Below are positions 17,528 through 25,811 of a stretch of 64,000 bases of DNA, in pieces. This DNA is from ZC4RG30 sp965652645. GTDB taxonomy: Bacteria; Pseudomonadota; Gammaproteobacteria; Steroidobacterales; Steroidobacteraceae. The stretch spans positions 1 through 64,000 of the forward strand of contig CBFGXE010000001.1 in the NCBI GenBank assembly GCA_965652645.1, in the 5' to 3' direction. The position numbers and the translations under genes were made by a program. Numbering within the stretch: position 1 is the stretch's first letter; the number at the start of each line of letters is the position of its first letter. The notes under the pieces are model-generated. The model worked only from the letters and a program-made list of their open reading frames with translations. It ran no database searches and was not told the origin of the DNA.

Positions 17528-18073
17528 CTACCTGGTGCGCGGGTCCTTCTCGCCCAGCCCCGGGTAGAACAGCGCCCGGTTGTTCTGCGACTCGTTGAAC
17601 ACCTTGCGGCTCTTGAACAGCCACTTGCCGTTCACCCGTACCAGCACGTCTTCGTAGTGGCCCATGTAGAGCAGCTGCACGTCCTTCTGCGGGGTGTTGT
17701 TGGTGAGCGCGAACCAGTAGGCGGTGGTGCGCGCGGTGTCGCCCTCCACGTCTATCACGTGGTTGATGATCTGGTGGCGCGTGCGCGGACGTGCCATCGC
17801 CCCCTCCGGGATCTCCACCTTGCGCGCCCCGCCGAAATTGGACATGGCCTTGCGGATGGCCTCCTTGCCGCGCTCGATGCCGTTGACCCACTCGAGCACG
17901 CCGTCCTCGGCCCAGGTGGACATCACCGTCTCGATGTCGCCGGCATCGACTGCCACCATGTACTTGTTCGAGACGTTCTCGATCTCGGCGCGGTCATCTG
18001 CATAACCGGCCCACACGGGCGCCGCCAGCACCGACAGCGCCACGACGATTGCAGTCCTGCGCAGCTTGTTCAT
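17528..18073 (-). CDS. Exported NTF2/SnoaL-like domain protein
   Basis: This 181-residue protein has an N-terminal signal peptide (MNKLRRTAIVVALSVLAAPV, cleavage after VWA) and a SnoaL-like/NTF2 cone fold: YMVAVDAGDIETVMSTWAEDG, then MARPRTRHQIINHVIDVEGD and WLFKSRKVF. Relatives include dehydratases, isomerases and dehydrochlorinases, and many have unknown roles. It overlaps the upstream PQQ dehydrogenase gene by 4 bases (ATGA), so the two periplasmic proteins are made together and may act on the same substrate. Confidence 0.78.
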   Translation of the reverse strand: MNKLRRTAIVVALSVLAAPVWAGYADDRAEIENVSNKYMVAVDAGDIETVMSTWAEDGVLEWVNGIERGKEAIRKAMSNFGGARKVEIPEGAMARPRTRHQIINHVIDVEGDTARTTAYWFALTNNTPQKDVQLLYMGHYEDVLVRVNGKWLFKSRKVFNESQNNRALFYPGLGEKDPRTR

Positions 18074-19893
18074 CGCAACTCCTCATGGATCCAGGTGGCA
18101 ACGGCGAGCACGCTTTTCTCATCCAGCAGGTCCGGATACATCTTCGGCATCGGGGCCTTCGGGTTCTTGATGTAGGCGACGGTGGCGGCAATGTCCTGCC
18201 GCGCGCGCAGGTTGCTGATGCGCTTTTCGGCAATCATGTTGCCGTCCGGGCCATGGCAGGCCTGGCAAACCTGCCCGTAGATGCGCCGGCCCAATGCGGC
18301 GTCACCGCCGGCTTGCGCGGTGATGTCGCGCACCACGGGAGGGGCGCCGGGGTCCAGCGCCATCACCACCACGCTGGGCATGCCCAGGTCGCCAAAGGCA
18401 TTGCGCGAGATGTTGCCGGCGGCGAAGGCAACGTACTGCCTGCCGGCAACTTCATAGGTCACCACGCCACCGGCCATCGCGCCGCCCGCAGGCAGCTTGC
18501 GCAGCAGGCGGCCGGACTTGCTCTCGAACACCAGGAAGTTGCCCGCGAGGTCCCCGGCGAAGGTGATGCCCGCGGCCGTGGGCGTGACGCCGGCGATCAC
18601 CGGCTTCTCGGCCTTGTATTTCCAGCGCACCGCGCCGCTGACCGGATCCAGGGCGGTGATCCAGCCGACGGGATCGCCCACCGGCTCCACCGTGCCGCCG
18701 AAATCCACGGCGCCCGGGGTGTAGCGGGTGGCATTACCCAGCGTGACGTTGAAGCAGATGTCCACGGAGCCCACGATCAGCTGTCCATTGAGGCGATCGA
18801 GCGCCGGGCCATTCCACTCCACGCCGCCGGCATAACCCGGACACATCTTCAGCCCCTGCCGGGAGGGCTTCTCCGGCACCGGCTGCACCGTGGTGACCGG
18901 CGTGCGGAACACGGGCTTGCGGGTGTCGCGATCGACCACGGTGAGGTAGCCGTCCTTGCCGCCGATGGCGAGGAAGTCACGGGCGCCATCGGCGCGGTAG
19001 AGCACCGGCGCCGCGACCAGGTCGAGGTCCATCCAGTCCGCGGGCGACACCTGGTGCCACCACTTCAGCGCCCCTGTGCGCGCGTCGAGCACCACCACCG
19101 AATTGGTAAAAAGGTTGTCGCCGGGACGGTAATCCTTGTCGATATCCGGCCACGGATTGCCCACCGGCACGAACAGCTCACCCGTGGTCACGTCCAGCGA
19201 CATCACACCCCATACGCCACCGCCGCCGGTCTTGGCCGTCTCCGGCCGCAGCCAGGTTTCCGCGCCGGTCTCATTGCCCATGGGGATGGTGTGGAAGCGC
19301 CACAGCTCGCGGCCGGTGGCCGCATCGAAGGCCAGAACCCGACCGCGCACGCCCAGGTCACTGCCGCCGATGCCCATGTAGACCACGCCGGCCCAGGCCA
19401 GCGGTGCCGCCGTGGTGGACTCACCCAGGTGCGGCACGGCGATCACGTTCTTCCACAGCAGCTCGCCGGTGGCCGCATCCAGCGCGATCAGCCGGCCATC
19501 GCAGGTGCCGCGGAAGAGGCGGCCGTCGAGCAGCGCCACGCCCCGGTTGGTGCCGCCGCAGCGCTCATCCTCGGGCCGGTAGTCGAACTTCCAGCGCAGC
19601 GCGCAGGTGGTGGCGTCCAGCGCCACGGTCTCCCGCGCAGTGGAGGTGTAGATGGTGCCGCCATGCACGAGCAGGCCCGCATGGAAGGCACCCGGGCCGT
19701 CGATCTGCACCCGACAGACCTGCGCCAGGCGATCGACGTTGGTGGCATCGATCTGCTTCAGCGGCGAATACCGCTGCCCATCGAGGCTGTTGTTGTAGGT
19801 CAGCCATTCGCTGCCCGGCGTGGCCTGCTGCGCCATGGCCACGACGGCGAGGAGCAACAGTGTGCAGGAAGTGGCTGTGATCCCCTTGTGCAT
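18070..19893 (-). CDS. PQQ-dependent quinohemoprotein dehydrogenase with C-terminal cytochrome c
   Basis: This 607-residue periplasmic enzyme has a signal peptide ending near MAQQA, an eight-bladed PQQ propeller with repeated W-motifs (ALDATTCALRWKFD, AFDAATGRELWRFH, DARTGALKWW), and a C-terminal cytochrome c with heme motif CQACH at residues 543-547 and likely Met ligand in APMPKM. It would oxidise an alcohol, aldehyde or sugar and pass electrons to the respiratory chain. The vicinal Cys-Cys ring next to PQQ in classical alcohol dehydrogenases is absent: the region reads ERCGGTNRGVA with a single Cys112. The substrate cannot be read from sequence. Confidence 0.88.
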   Translation of the reverse strand: MHKGITATSCTLLLLAVVAMAQQATPGSEWLTYNNSLDGQRYSPLKQIDATNVDRLAQVCRVQIDGPGAFHAGLLVHGGTIYTSTARETVALDATTCALRWKFDYRPEDERCGGTNRGVALLDGRLFRGTCDGRLIALDAATGELLWKNVIAVPHLGESTTAAPLAWAGVVYMGIGGSDLGVRGRVLAFDAATGRELWRFHTIPMGNETGAETWLRPETAKTGGGGVWGVMSLDVTTGELFVPVGNPWPDIDKDYRPGDNLFTNSVVVLDARTGALKWWHQVSPADWMDLDLVAAPVLYRADGARDFLAIGGKDGYLTVVDRDTRKPVFRTPVTTVQPVPEKPSRQGLKMCPGYAGGVEWNGPALDRLNGQLIVGSVDICFNVTLGNATRYTPGAVDFGGTVEPVGDPVGWITALDPVSGAVRWKYKAEKPVIAGVTPTAAGITFAGDLAGNFLVFESKSGRLLRKLPAGGAMAGGVVTYEVAGRQYVAFAAGNISRNAFGDLGMPSVVVMALDPGAPPVVRDITAQAGGDAALGRRIYGQVCQACHGPDGNMIAEKRISNLRARQDIAATVAYIKNPKAPMPKMYPDLLDEKSVLAVATWIHEELR

Positions 19894-19955
19894 GCCCCGG
19901 CCCTTCTGTGTGGCGGATCACCGGAAGCCTAGCAGTTCAACCCCCTGCCCTCCAG

Positions 19956-20987
19956 CTACTCGAACATGCGCCACTCCGGGCGGTATTGCAGGCCCAGCTG
20001 CACGATGCGGTTGAGCAGGCGCGGATAGCCGATGCCCGCCACGTGGCCGGACTCCGCGAAATCCTCGCCGTAGGTGAGGTTGGGATTGGCATTGGCCTCG
20101 AGCACGAACACGCTGCCGTCGGGCCGCATGCGCAGGTCCATGCGGGCGTAGCCGCTCATGTGCAGCGCACGGAACACCCGGCGCGCCAGCTGCGTGATGC
20201 GCTTCTCCGCGCCGTCCGGAAGGTCGCGCGCGCGACCGGTCCTGATGCCATGGCGCCGCTGGTAGGCCGGATCCCATTTCACCTTGCGCGTGGCGATGCC
20301 GGCCTGCACTTCCGGCAGCGTGCCGAAATCCAGTTCCCACACCGGCAGCGTGGTGAGCCGCTCGTTGCCCATCACGCCGACGTAGAGCTCGCGGCCCTCG
20401 ATGTATTCCTCTGCCAGCGCATCGCTCTGCGCCTGGGCCTGGATGAACTCCACCCGCTCGCGCAGCCGCTCCCGGTCGTGCACCAGCGAAGCCTGCGAGA
20501 TGCCCAGCGAGGCATCGTCGGTGGCCGACTTCACGAACAGCGGGAACTCCAGGCCTCTCGGCTCGCGGTAGGTCCTGCCCCAGGGGAACACATGGAAGCG
20601 CGGCGTCGGGATGCGGTGATAGGCCAGGATCTGCTTGGTGAGCACCTTGTCGCGGCTGAGCATCATGCCGCGGGGATTGCAGCCGGTGTAGGGCTGGCGC
20701 ATCAGCTCGAGGAAGGTCACCACGTAGTGGTCGTAGGTGGGGATCCCCGAGAATTCCTCCAGCAGGTTGAAGGTGATATCGGGCCGCCAGTCGCGGATGA
20801 CCCGCCGCAATTCACCGATCTTGTCGCCGATGCCCAGCACGCGCACTTCATGGCCGCTGTTCGACAGCGTGGAGAGCACGTTGTATTCGGTGCGGCAGGC
20901 TTCAATCTGGTCTTCGGACAGGCCGCGCAGGTCATCCGGCGGGATCAGCGCCTCATTGACCAGCAGCAGGATGCGATGTTTCTTCAC
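19956..20987 (-). CDS. ATP-grasp ligase, D-Ala-D-Ala ligase-like
   Basis: This 343-residue ATP-grasp protein shows PYTGCNPRGMMLSRDK, FPLFVKSATDDASLGIS, LAEEYIEGRELYVGVMG and the metal-binding end VLEANANPNLTYGED. These are the features of the Ddl/RimK superfamily that forms carboxylate-amine bonds through an acyl phosphate. It is not the cell-wall Ddl, since it sits away from mur/fts genes and has a distinct N-terminus. The start is a GTG at 20987 overlapping the stop of the metallopeptidase gene by 4 bases (GTGA). The substrate is unknown; the tight coupling suggests a shared peptide or peptide-like substrate. Confidence 0.82.
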   Translation of the reverse strand: MKKHRILLLVNEALIPPDDLRGLSEDQIEACRTEYNVLSTLSNSGHEVRVLGIGDKIGELRRVIRDWRPDITFNLLEEFSGIPTYDHYVVTFLELMRQPYTGCNPRGMMLSRDKVLTKQILAYHRIPTPRFHVFPWGRTYREPRGLEFPLFVKSATDDASLGISQASLVHDRERLRERVEFIQAQAQSDALAEEYIEGRELYVGVMGNERLTTLPVWELDFGTLPEVQAGIATRKVKWDPAYQRRHGIRTGRARDLPDGAEKRITQLARRVFRALHMSGYARMDLRMRPDGSVFVLEANANPNLTYGEDFAESGHVAGIGYPRLLNRIVQLGLQYRPEWRMFE

Positions 20988-22000
20988 AGTGCGTAGTTTT
21001 CCCGGTTTCTCTTCAGGATGCTGACGGCCACGCGCCGCACCAGGCCGCCGAAGTCGCGCTGTGCGCGGCGCCGGTCGTGCCTCAGGTGCAGGTGCATGTT
21101 GCCGAGGCGGTGGATCAGCATCTCCATGGTGTGTTCGACGACATAGGGGTGGAGCCCCGCCTCGCGCGCCACGTTGCGGCTGATGCGCGGGCCCACCGAG
21201 CGCAGGTAGCCAGCGGCGGCGGCATGGCGGCCGTCGTCGTCGGCCTTGAACAGCCGGCGCAGCGCGCGGTCGTAGCGCGTGTCGTCCAGCCGGTAGCTTT
21301 CGGTCTTGCGGCGGTAGTGCTCGCCCAGCGTGCCACTGGAGCGCGTGATGGGCTCCACCTCGCGGCGAGAGCGTACCAGCGGGCGCTTGCGGGCGATCTC
21401 GGCCATCAGCGCATCCACGTACTCCAGCTTGCGCAGCGCAGGCCAGCCGGCGTATTCCCGGCGCCATCGGGCACGCGGCTGCAGCCATACGGCGAAGGTC
21501 TCGGCGAAGTCCTCGGTGGGATGGCTCTGGGCGTACCAGTGGCCCAGGTGCAGTACGTGCCGGCGGCTCGCCGGCCGCGGGCGGTAGTCCTGGGGATAGC
21601 GTTCGTGCGGGCTGCCGAACACCTCGCGCCAGTCCTTGCGCTCGCGCAGGCGATAGGCCGTATCGAGCGCATGGCCGGTCTCGTGGCGCAGGATGCGCAT
21701 CAGCCAGCGGCTGTTGCCCCCTTCCACCTGCTGCATGAACCGGCGCTCCAGCCGCATCAGGCGCGGGTGCGCCAGGTAGAACGGAAGTGCGATCCCCGGC
21801 ACGCCGTCCGGGGAAAACCACTCCTCCGCGTACCAGTGGTGGGGCCGGAAGCGGATGCCGCGCGCCCGCAGCTCGCGCGACAGGCGCCGCATGTGCAGGG
21901 CCACCGTTCCCGTGGAGCGCGGGAACTCGATGTCGCGGAAACGCAGGGCCAGCAGGGACTCATCGTCCATGCGTTCCAGCGTCCGCGCGCGATGTTTCAT
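20984..22000 (-). CDS. Putative zinc-binding metallopeptidase (HExxH), Peptidase_Mx-like
   Basis: This 338-residue soluble protein without a signal peptide has RHETGHALD, a HExxH zinc motif (near residue 104), and downstream HPTEDFAETFAVWLQP, whose Glu is a likely third ligand. The C-terminal third is rich in Arg and His and contains HHW-type aromatic sites elsewhere (FRPHHWYAEEW near residue 52). It resembles the putative zinc-binding metallopeptidase family, for which no substrate is established. It is followed with a 4-base overlap by an ATP-grasp ligase. Confidence 0.75.
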   Translation of the reverse strand: MKHRARTLERMDDESLLALRFRDIEFPRSTGTVALHMRRLSRELRARGIRFRPHHWYAEEWFSPDGVPGIALPFYLAHPRLMRLERRFMQQVEGGNSRWLMRILRHETGHALDTAYRLRERKDWREVFGSPHERYPQDYRPRPASRRHVLHLGHWYAQSHPTEDFAETFAVWLQPRARWRREYAGWPALRKLEYVDALMAEIARKRPLVRSRREVEPITRSSGTLGEHYRRKTESYRLDDTRYDRALRRLFKADDDGRHAAAAGYLRSVGPRISRNVAREAGLHPYVVEHTMEMLIHRLGNMHLHLRHDRRRAQRDFGGLVRRVAVSILKRNRENYAL

Positions 22001-22117
22001 CTGCCGCCTGCTCTCCCGTGCTTCCAGCGCGGAAGAACCAGGATGCCCGAGGCGCCATCCGCGAAAGGCAGACTATAAACCGGAAGCGCCGCGCGGGCAG
22101 CGCTCCCGTGGCGCCGG

Positions 22118-22780
22118 CTACCGCAGCCTGAAACGCACGCGGTAGTCCCGGCAGGCGGACACCGCCGAGCCGTTGCGCGTGGCCGGTGTGAAGGCCAGCG
22201 CCTCGCTGGCCCACTTCACCGCCGCTGCATCCAGGCGCCGGCTACCGGAGGTGCTTTTCACTGACGGGGTGCCTTCCAGTCGACCGGACGGACCGACACA
22301 GACATGCACGACGGCGAGCCCCTCCTCCTGGAGCTGCAGCGAGGCCGCGGGGTAATAGTCATCCGGCGAGCGGATGGCGCGCGAATGCAGGTCCGTGGCC
22401 GGAACCGCTGGCGCGATTCCGCGAACCCCCGCGACGGGCTCCGTGGCCACAGGCAGTGAGATGCCTGTCTCCACCGGCACGCTCGGCGCTTCATTGACGC
22501 TGATCACCGGTCCAGGCAACACGGGCAGCGGCAACGCAATGGACTCGGAAGAAACCAGGTCGGGCGGAGGCATGGGCGGCACCGGCTCCACCGGCTTGTC
22601 CGGCACTACCGGGTCAATCCACTGCAGGCCCGGCGGCGCCTTCGCCTCGAGGGGGATGCGCATGGCCATCAGCGAGGCAATGGCCAGTGCATGCAGGCCG
22701 ATCACAACCAGCAAGACGACCTGGCGGCCGGTCAGCAAGCCGCACCTTTCGATCACTGTATCTGGCGTAGTGGCACTCAC
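22118..22780 (-). CDS. TonB-family energy transducer
   Basis: This 220-residue protein has one N-terminal transmembrane helix (VVLLVVIGLHALAIASLMAM), a Pro-rich periplasmic linker (about residues 50-110) and a C-terminal TonB domain (YYPAASLQLQEEGLAVVHVCV, then AFTPATRNG). TonB transmits proton-motive force to outer-membrane receptors such as the thiamine-type receptor at 39972-42113. I chose a GTG start at 22780 because GGGAGGAG lies 8 bases upstream; the ATG at 22870 would add 30 residues with no ribosome site. No exbB or exbD is adjacent. Confidence 0.82.
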   Translation of the reverse strand: MSATTPDTVIERCGLLTGRQVVLLVVIGLHALAIASLMAMRIPLEAKAPPGLQWIDPVVPDKPVEPVPPMPPPDLVSSESIALPLPVLPGPVISVNEAPSVPVETGISLPVATEPVAGVRGIAPAVPATDLHSRAIRSPDDYYPAASLQLQEEGLAVVHVCVGPSGRLEGTPSVKSTSGSRRLDAAAVKWASEALAFTPATRNGSAVSACRDYRVRFRLR

Positions 22781-23016
22781 GTTGAACTCCTCCCTCAAGG
22801 TGAACGCCAGTACATTCTGCGCCGATGCGTGCACCCTGCCCAATGTGCCGGCAAAGGAGGTGATAGTCATTGTGGAGCCGCAACGTGCGGCGTAGCATGG
22901 TTTGAACCGGCACCCACGCGTGCCGCGGCAGCGTTTCGCCGACAGCTACTGCGCGTCGAGCGCCTTCAGGCATGCCCTTCGTCGCGGAGCGCCGGCAGCT
23001 CGCGCTGCGCCTCACA

Positions 23017-23943
23017 CTAGCCCTTCTGCGCGGACGGCCAGCCGTGACGTCGCTCCATCATCAGCGCTCGCATGGTCCTGGGTTTGCGGCCGGTGAAACG
23101 CTCCACCACGTCGGTCACCTTGTCGAGGTGTCCCTCGCGGATCATGCGTCCGAAACTCACCATGCCGTCGCTGCACCAGGGTACCGGCGAGCGGGAGAAG
23201 TCGCCGGTGGCCTCGCGCGGCACGCCGAGTGAATCCCACATGGCATACATCTGGTCGTCGGTGAGGTCGATCACCTCGAAGGTGGCGCCGCTGAGTTCCT
23301 GGATGAGGCCGGCGACCTCGCGCATGTCCAGTGTCTCCGGCCCCGTGACCTCATAGGCCGTGTCCGGCTCCCCCTTGCCCTGCAGCAGCTTTGCCGCCAC
23401 GGCGGCGACATCATCGCGTGACACGAAACCGACGCGTCCACTGCCCGTGTTCGAGATGGACTTGCCGGAGGTGATGGCGATCGCCGCCTGGTTCTCGGCC
23501 ATCGCATCCGCGTACTGGTTGTTGCGCATGAAGTTCCAGCGGATGCCGCTCTCGCGGATCAGCTTTTCGGTGAACTTGTGGTCGATCACCTCGAAGGACT
23601 CCACCTCCTGCTTGCCGGCCGTGAGGAAGGAGGTGTAGACGATATGCGGCACGCCCGCTTCCTTCGCGGCTTCGACCGCGTTGCTGTGCTGCTGCTGGCG
23701 ATTGCTGCCCACCTCCATGGTGGAAACCATGAACAGGTGCTGGGCGCCCCGGAAGGCCTCCACCAGCGCGGCCTTGTCGTTGAAGTCCGCGCGATGCACC
23801 TGCACGCCGCGGTCGCGCCAGCGGGCCAGCACTTCCTCGTTGCGGCTGGTGACCCGGATCTGGTCCGCGGGCACGCCATCCTTCAGCAGGTTCTCCACCA
23901 CGGCGGCGCCGATGTAGCCGCCCACTCCGGTTACTACGTACAA
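23017..23943 (-). CDS. NmrA-like/atypical SDR NAD(P)-binding protein
   Basis: This 308-residue Rossmann protein has the nucleotide motif VVTGVGGYIGAAVVENLL at the extreme N-terminus and the quinone-oxidoreductase-2-like segment VYTSFLTAGKQEVESFEVID, resembling the NmrA/QorB group. It lacks a clear YxxxK centre, in keeping with atypical SDRs. The start is taken as TTG at 23943, six bases after GGGGGAG; no ATG or GTG is available before the Rossmann motif. It may be a redox sensor or a quinone reductase. hyi is encoded 55 bases upstream on the same strand. Confidence 0.78.
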   Translation of the reverse strand: MYVVTGVGGYIGAAVVENLLKDGVPADQIRVTSRNEEVLARWRDRGVQVHRADFNDKAALVEAFRGAQHLFMVSTMEVGSNRQQQHSNAVEAAKEAGVPHIVYTSFLTAGKQEVESFEVIDHKFTEKLIRESGIRWNFMRNNQYADAMAENQAAIAITSGKSISNTGSGRVGFVSRDDVAAVAAKLLQGKGEPDTAYEVTGPETLDMREVAGLIQELSGATFEVIDLTDDQMYAMWDSLGVPREATGDFSRSPVPWCSDGMVSFGRMIREGHLDKVTDVVERFTGRKPRTMRALMMERRHGWPSAQKG

Positions 23944-23998
23944 GATGCTCTCCCCCTGTATGGATGTGGCGCGGGCCGCACCCCGATGCAAATGATTC

Positions 23999-24772
23999 TC
24001 ACAGCCAGCGGACTGCCCACCCCAGGCCTTCGGTGGTGCCTGCCTTCGGCACGTATTCGCAGCCGACATAACCCTCGTATCCCAGTGCGTCGACATGGGC
24101 CAGCACGCGCTCGAAGGCGATCTCGCCGGTGCCGGGCTCGTGGCGACCCGGATTGTCGGCAACCTGGATGTGGCCTGTCTTCGGCAGCAGCCGTTCGATG
24201 GAGCGCATCAGGTCGCCCTCCATGATCTGCATGTGGTACACGTCGTACTGCAGGCGGATATTGGTCCGCCCCGCGCGGGCAATGCATTCCAGCGCCAGCG
24301 CCGTGCCGTCCAGCAGGTAGCCGGGCACGTCGACCCGGGTGTTGATCGGCTCGATCATCACGGTGACGCCCTGCTCCGCCAGGCGGTCCGCGGCACGACC
24401 CAGGGCGGCGACATAAGTGGCCAGGTGCCGTTCGCGATCCGCGCCGGATGGCAGGAGCCCTGCCATCACGTGGACACGGGTCACGCCCCCTGCCGCGGCA
24501 TAACGCGCCGCCAGCTCGATGCCGGTGTCGAATTCCCGCTCGCGTCCCGGCAGGCTTGCGATGCCACGCTCGCCTGCATTGCCGAAGGGCGCATTGAACA
24601 GCACCCATTGCAGCTTGTTCGACTCGAGGCGGGCGGCGATCTGCTCCGGCGTGGCCTCGTAGGGAAACTGGCATTCCACCCAGCGGAACCCGGCGGCGGC
24701 TGCCGCGTCGAATCTCTCGAGGAACGGGAGCTCGGTGAACAGCGTGGAAAGATTTGCGGCAAGGCGGATCAT
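23999..24772 (-). CDS. hyi: Hydroxypyruvate isomerase family TIM-barrel protein
   Basis: This 257-residue AP-endonuclease-2-type TIM barrel has metal ligands in MIEPINTR, LQYDVYHMQ, HIQVADNPGRHEPGTGEI and the C-terminal YVGCEY. This pattern is that of hydroxypyruvate isomerase (Hyi/OtnI), which interconverts hydroxypyruvate and tartronate semialdehyde in glyoxylate or sugar-acid metabolism. No gcl or glxR is adjacent, so the exact substrate (hydroxypyruvate or 2-oxo-tetronate) is uncertain. Confidence 0.85.
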   Translation of the reverse strand: MIRLAANLSTLFTELPFLERFDAAAAAGFRWVECQFPYEATPEQIAARLESNKLQWVLFNAPFGNAGERGIASLPGREREFDTGIELAARYAAAGGVTRVHVMAGLLPSGADRERHLATYVAALGRAADRLAEQGVTVMIEPINTRVDVPGYLLDGTALALECIARAGRTNIRLQYDVYHMQIMEGDLMRSIERLLPKTGHIQVADNPGRHEPGTGEIAFERVLAHVDALGYEGYVGCEYVPKAGTTEGLGWAVRWL

Positions 24773-24831
24773 CCCCCCACCTTACTGCATGGCGCGCCCG
24801 GGGTTAAGTTTTCGGCAAGGGGCCAAGTACA

Positions 24832-25773
24832 ATGAACAAGATGAACCAGGAAGAACAACGCGCCATCCAGGTCCTCGCCTGGCTGCACACCCTGCAGGAT
24901 GATCTCTGCCGCACCTTCGGCGACGAACTCGGGCGCCCCTTCCTGAAGGATGCCTGGCAGCGCCCGCCCGGCGAGGGCAGGCTGCAGGGTGGCGGCATCA
25001 CCGCCGTAACCGAAGGCGGCCCGGTGATGGAGCGCGCCGGCGTGGCGCTCTCCGACGTACGCGGCTCGCAGCTGCCTCCCGCGGCCACCGCACGCAACCC
25101 GCACCTGGCCGGTCGCGGTTTCCGCGCCATGGGCGTCTCGGTGGTGATGCATCCACGCAATCCGCACGCCCCCACAGCCCACATGAACGTGCGCTTCTTC
25201 ACCGCCGGCGACGTCTGGTGGTTCGGCGGCGGTTTCGACCTCACGCCCTACGTCCCGTACGAGGAAGACATCGTTTCCTGGCACCGCAGCGCACGCGATG
25301 CCTGCCAGGTGGTTTCCCCGTCCTTCTACGACATCGCCCGCAAGCACTGCGATGACTATTTCTACCTGAAGCATCGCAACGAGGCGCGCGGCGTCGGCGG
25401 CATCTTCTATGACGACCTGAACGAGCAGTCGCCCGACGGCCCCGTGACCTGGGACCAGGGTTTCGAGCTGATGAAACGCGTGGGGCGTGGTTACCACGAC
25501 GCCTATCGGGACGTCATCGCGCGTCGTCGCGATACTCCGTTCACCGGGCGCGAGCGCACATATCAACTTTACCGACGCGGCCGCTATGTGGAATTCAACC
25601 TGGTCTTCGACCGCGGCACCCTCTTCGGATTGCAGTCGGGTGGCCGAACCGAGGCCATCCTGGTGTCCATGCCTCCGGAGGCGCGGTGGTCGTATGCGTC
25701 TCCCGACCCGGAGATGGATGCCCGGCTGATTCCATACCTCACGAGTCTGCGCGGAAAGGACTGGCTTTCCTGA
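24832..25773 (+). CDS. hemF: Oxygen-dependent coproporphyrinogen III oxidase
   Basis: HemF decarboxylates two propionates of coproporphyrinogen III in aerobic heme synthesis. The 313-residue protein matches throughout: RGSQLPPAATARNPHLAGR, HPRNPHAPTAHMNVRFF, WWFGGGFDLTPYVPYEEDI and EFNLVFDRGTLFGLQSGGRTE. The start could be ATG 24832 or the ATG three codons later. It is monocistronic between divergent hyi and the convergent carotenoid oxygenase gene. Confidence 0.97.
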   Translation: MNKMNQEEQRAIQVLAWLHTLQDDLCRTFGDELGRPFLKDAWQRPPGEGRLQGGGITAVTEGGPVMERAGVALSDVRGSQLPPAATARNPHLAGRGFRAMGVSVVMHPRNPHAPTAHMNVRFFTAGDVWWFGGGFDLTPYVPYEEDIVSWHRSARDACQVVSPSFYDIARKHCDDYFYLKHRNEARGVGGIFYDDLNEQSPDGPVTWDQGFELMKRVGRGYHDAYRDVIARRRDTPFTGRERTYQLYRRGRYVEFNLVFDRGTLFGLQSGGRTEAILVSMPPEARWSYASPDPEMDARLIPYLTSLRGKDWLS

Positions 25774-25776
25774 GTC

Positions 25777-25806
25777 GCCAGCACCCGCGCCGACGCGGGC
25801 CCTGGC
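25777..25806. terminator. Hairpin between hemF and the convergent carotenoid oxygenase gene
   Basis: GCCAG (25777-25781) pairs with CTGGC (25802-25806), enclosing CCCGCG (25784-25789) with CGCGGG (25794-25799). It fills most of the 38-base gap between convergent stops. There is no T-tract; it is a probable bidirectional stop. Confidence 0.55.
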
Positions 25807-25811
25807 TCGTC

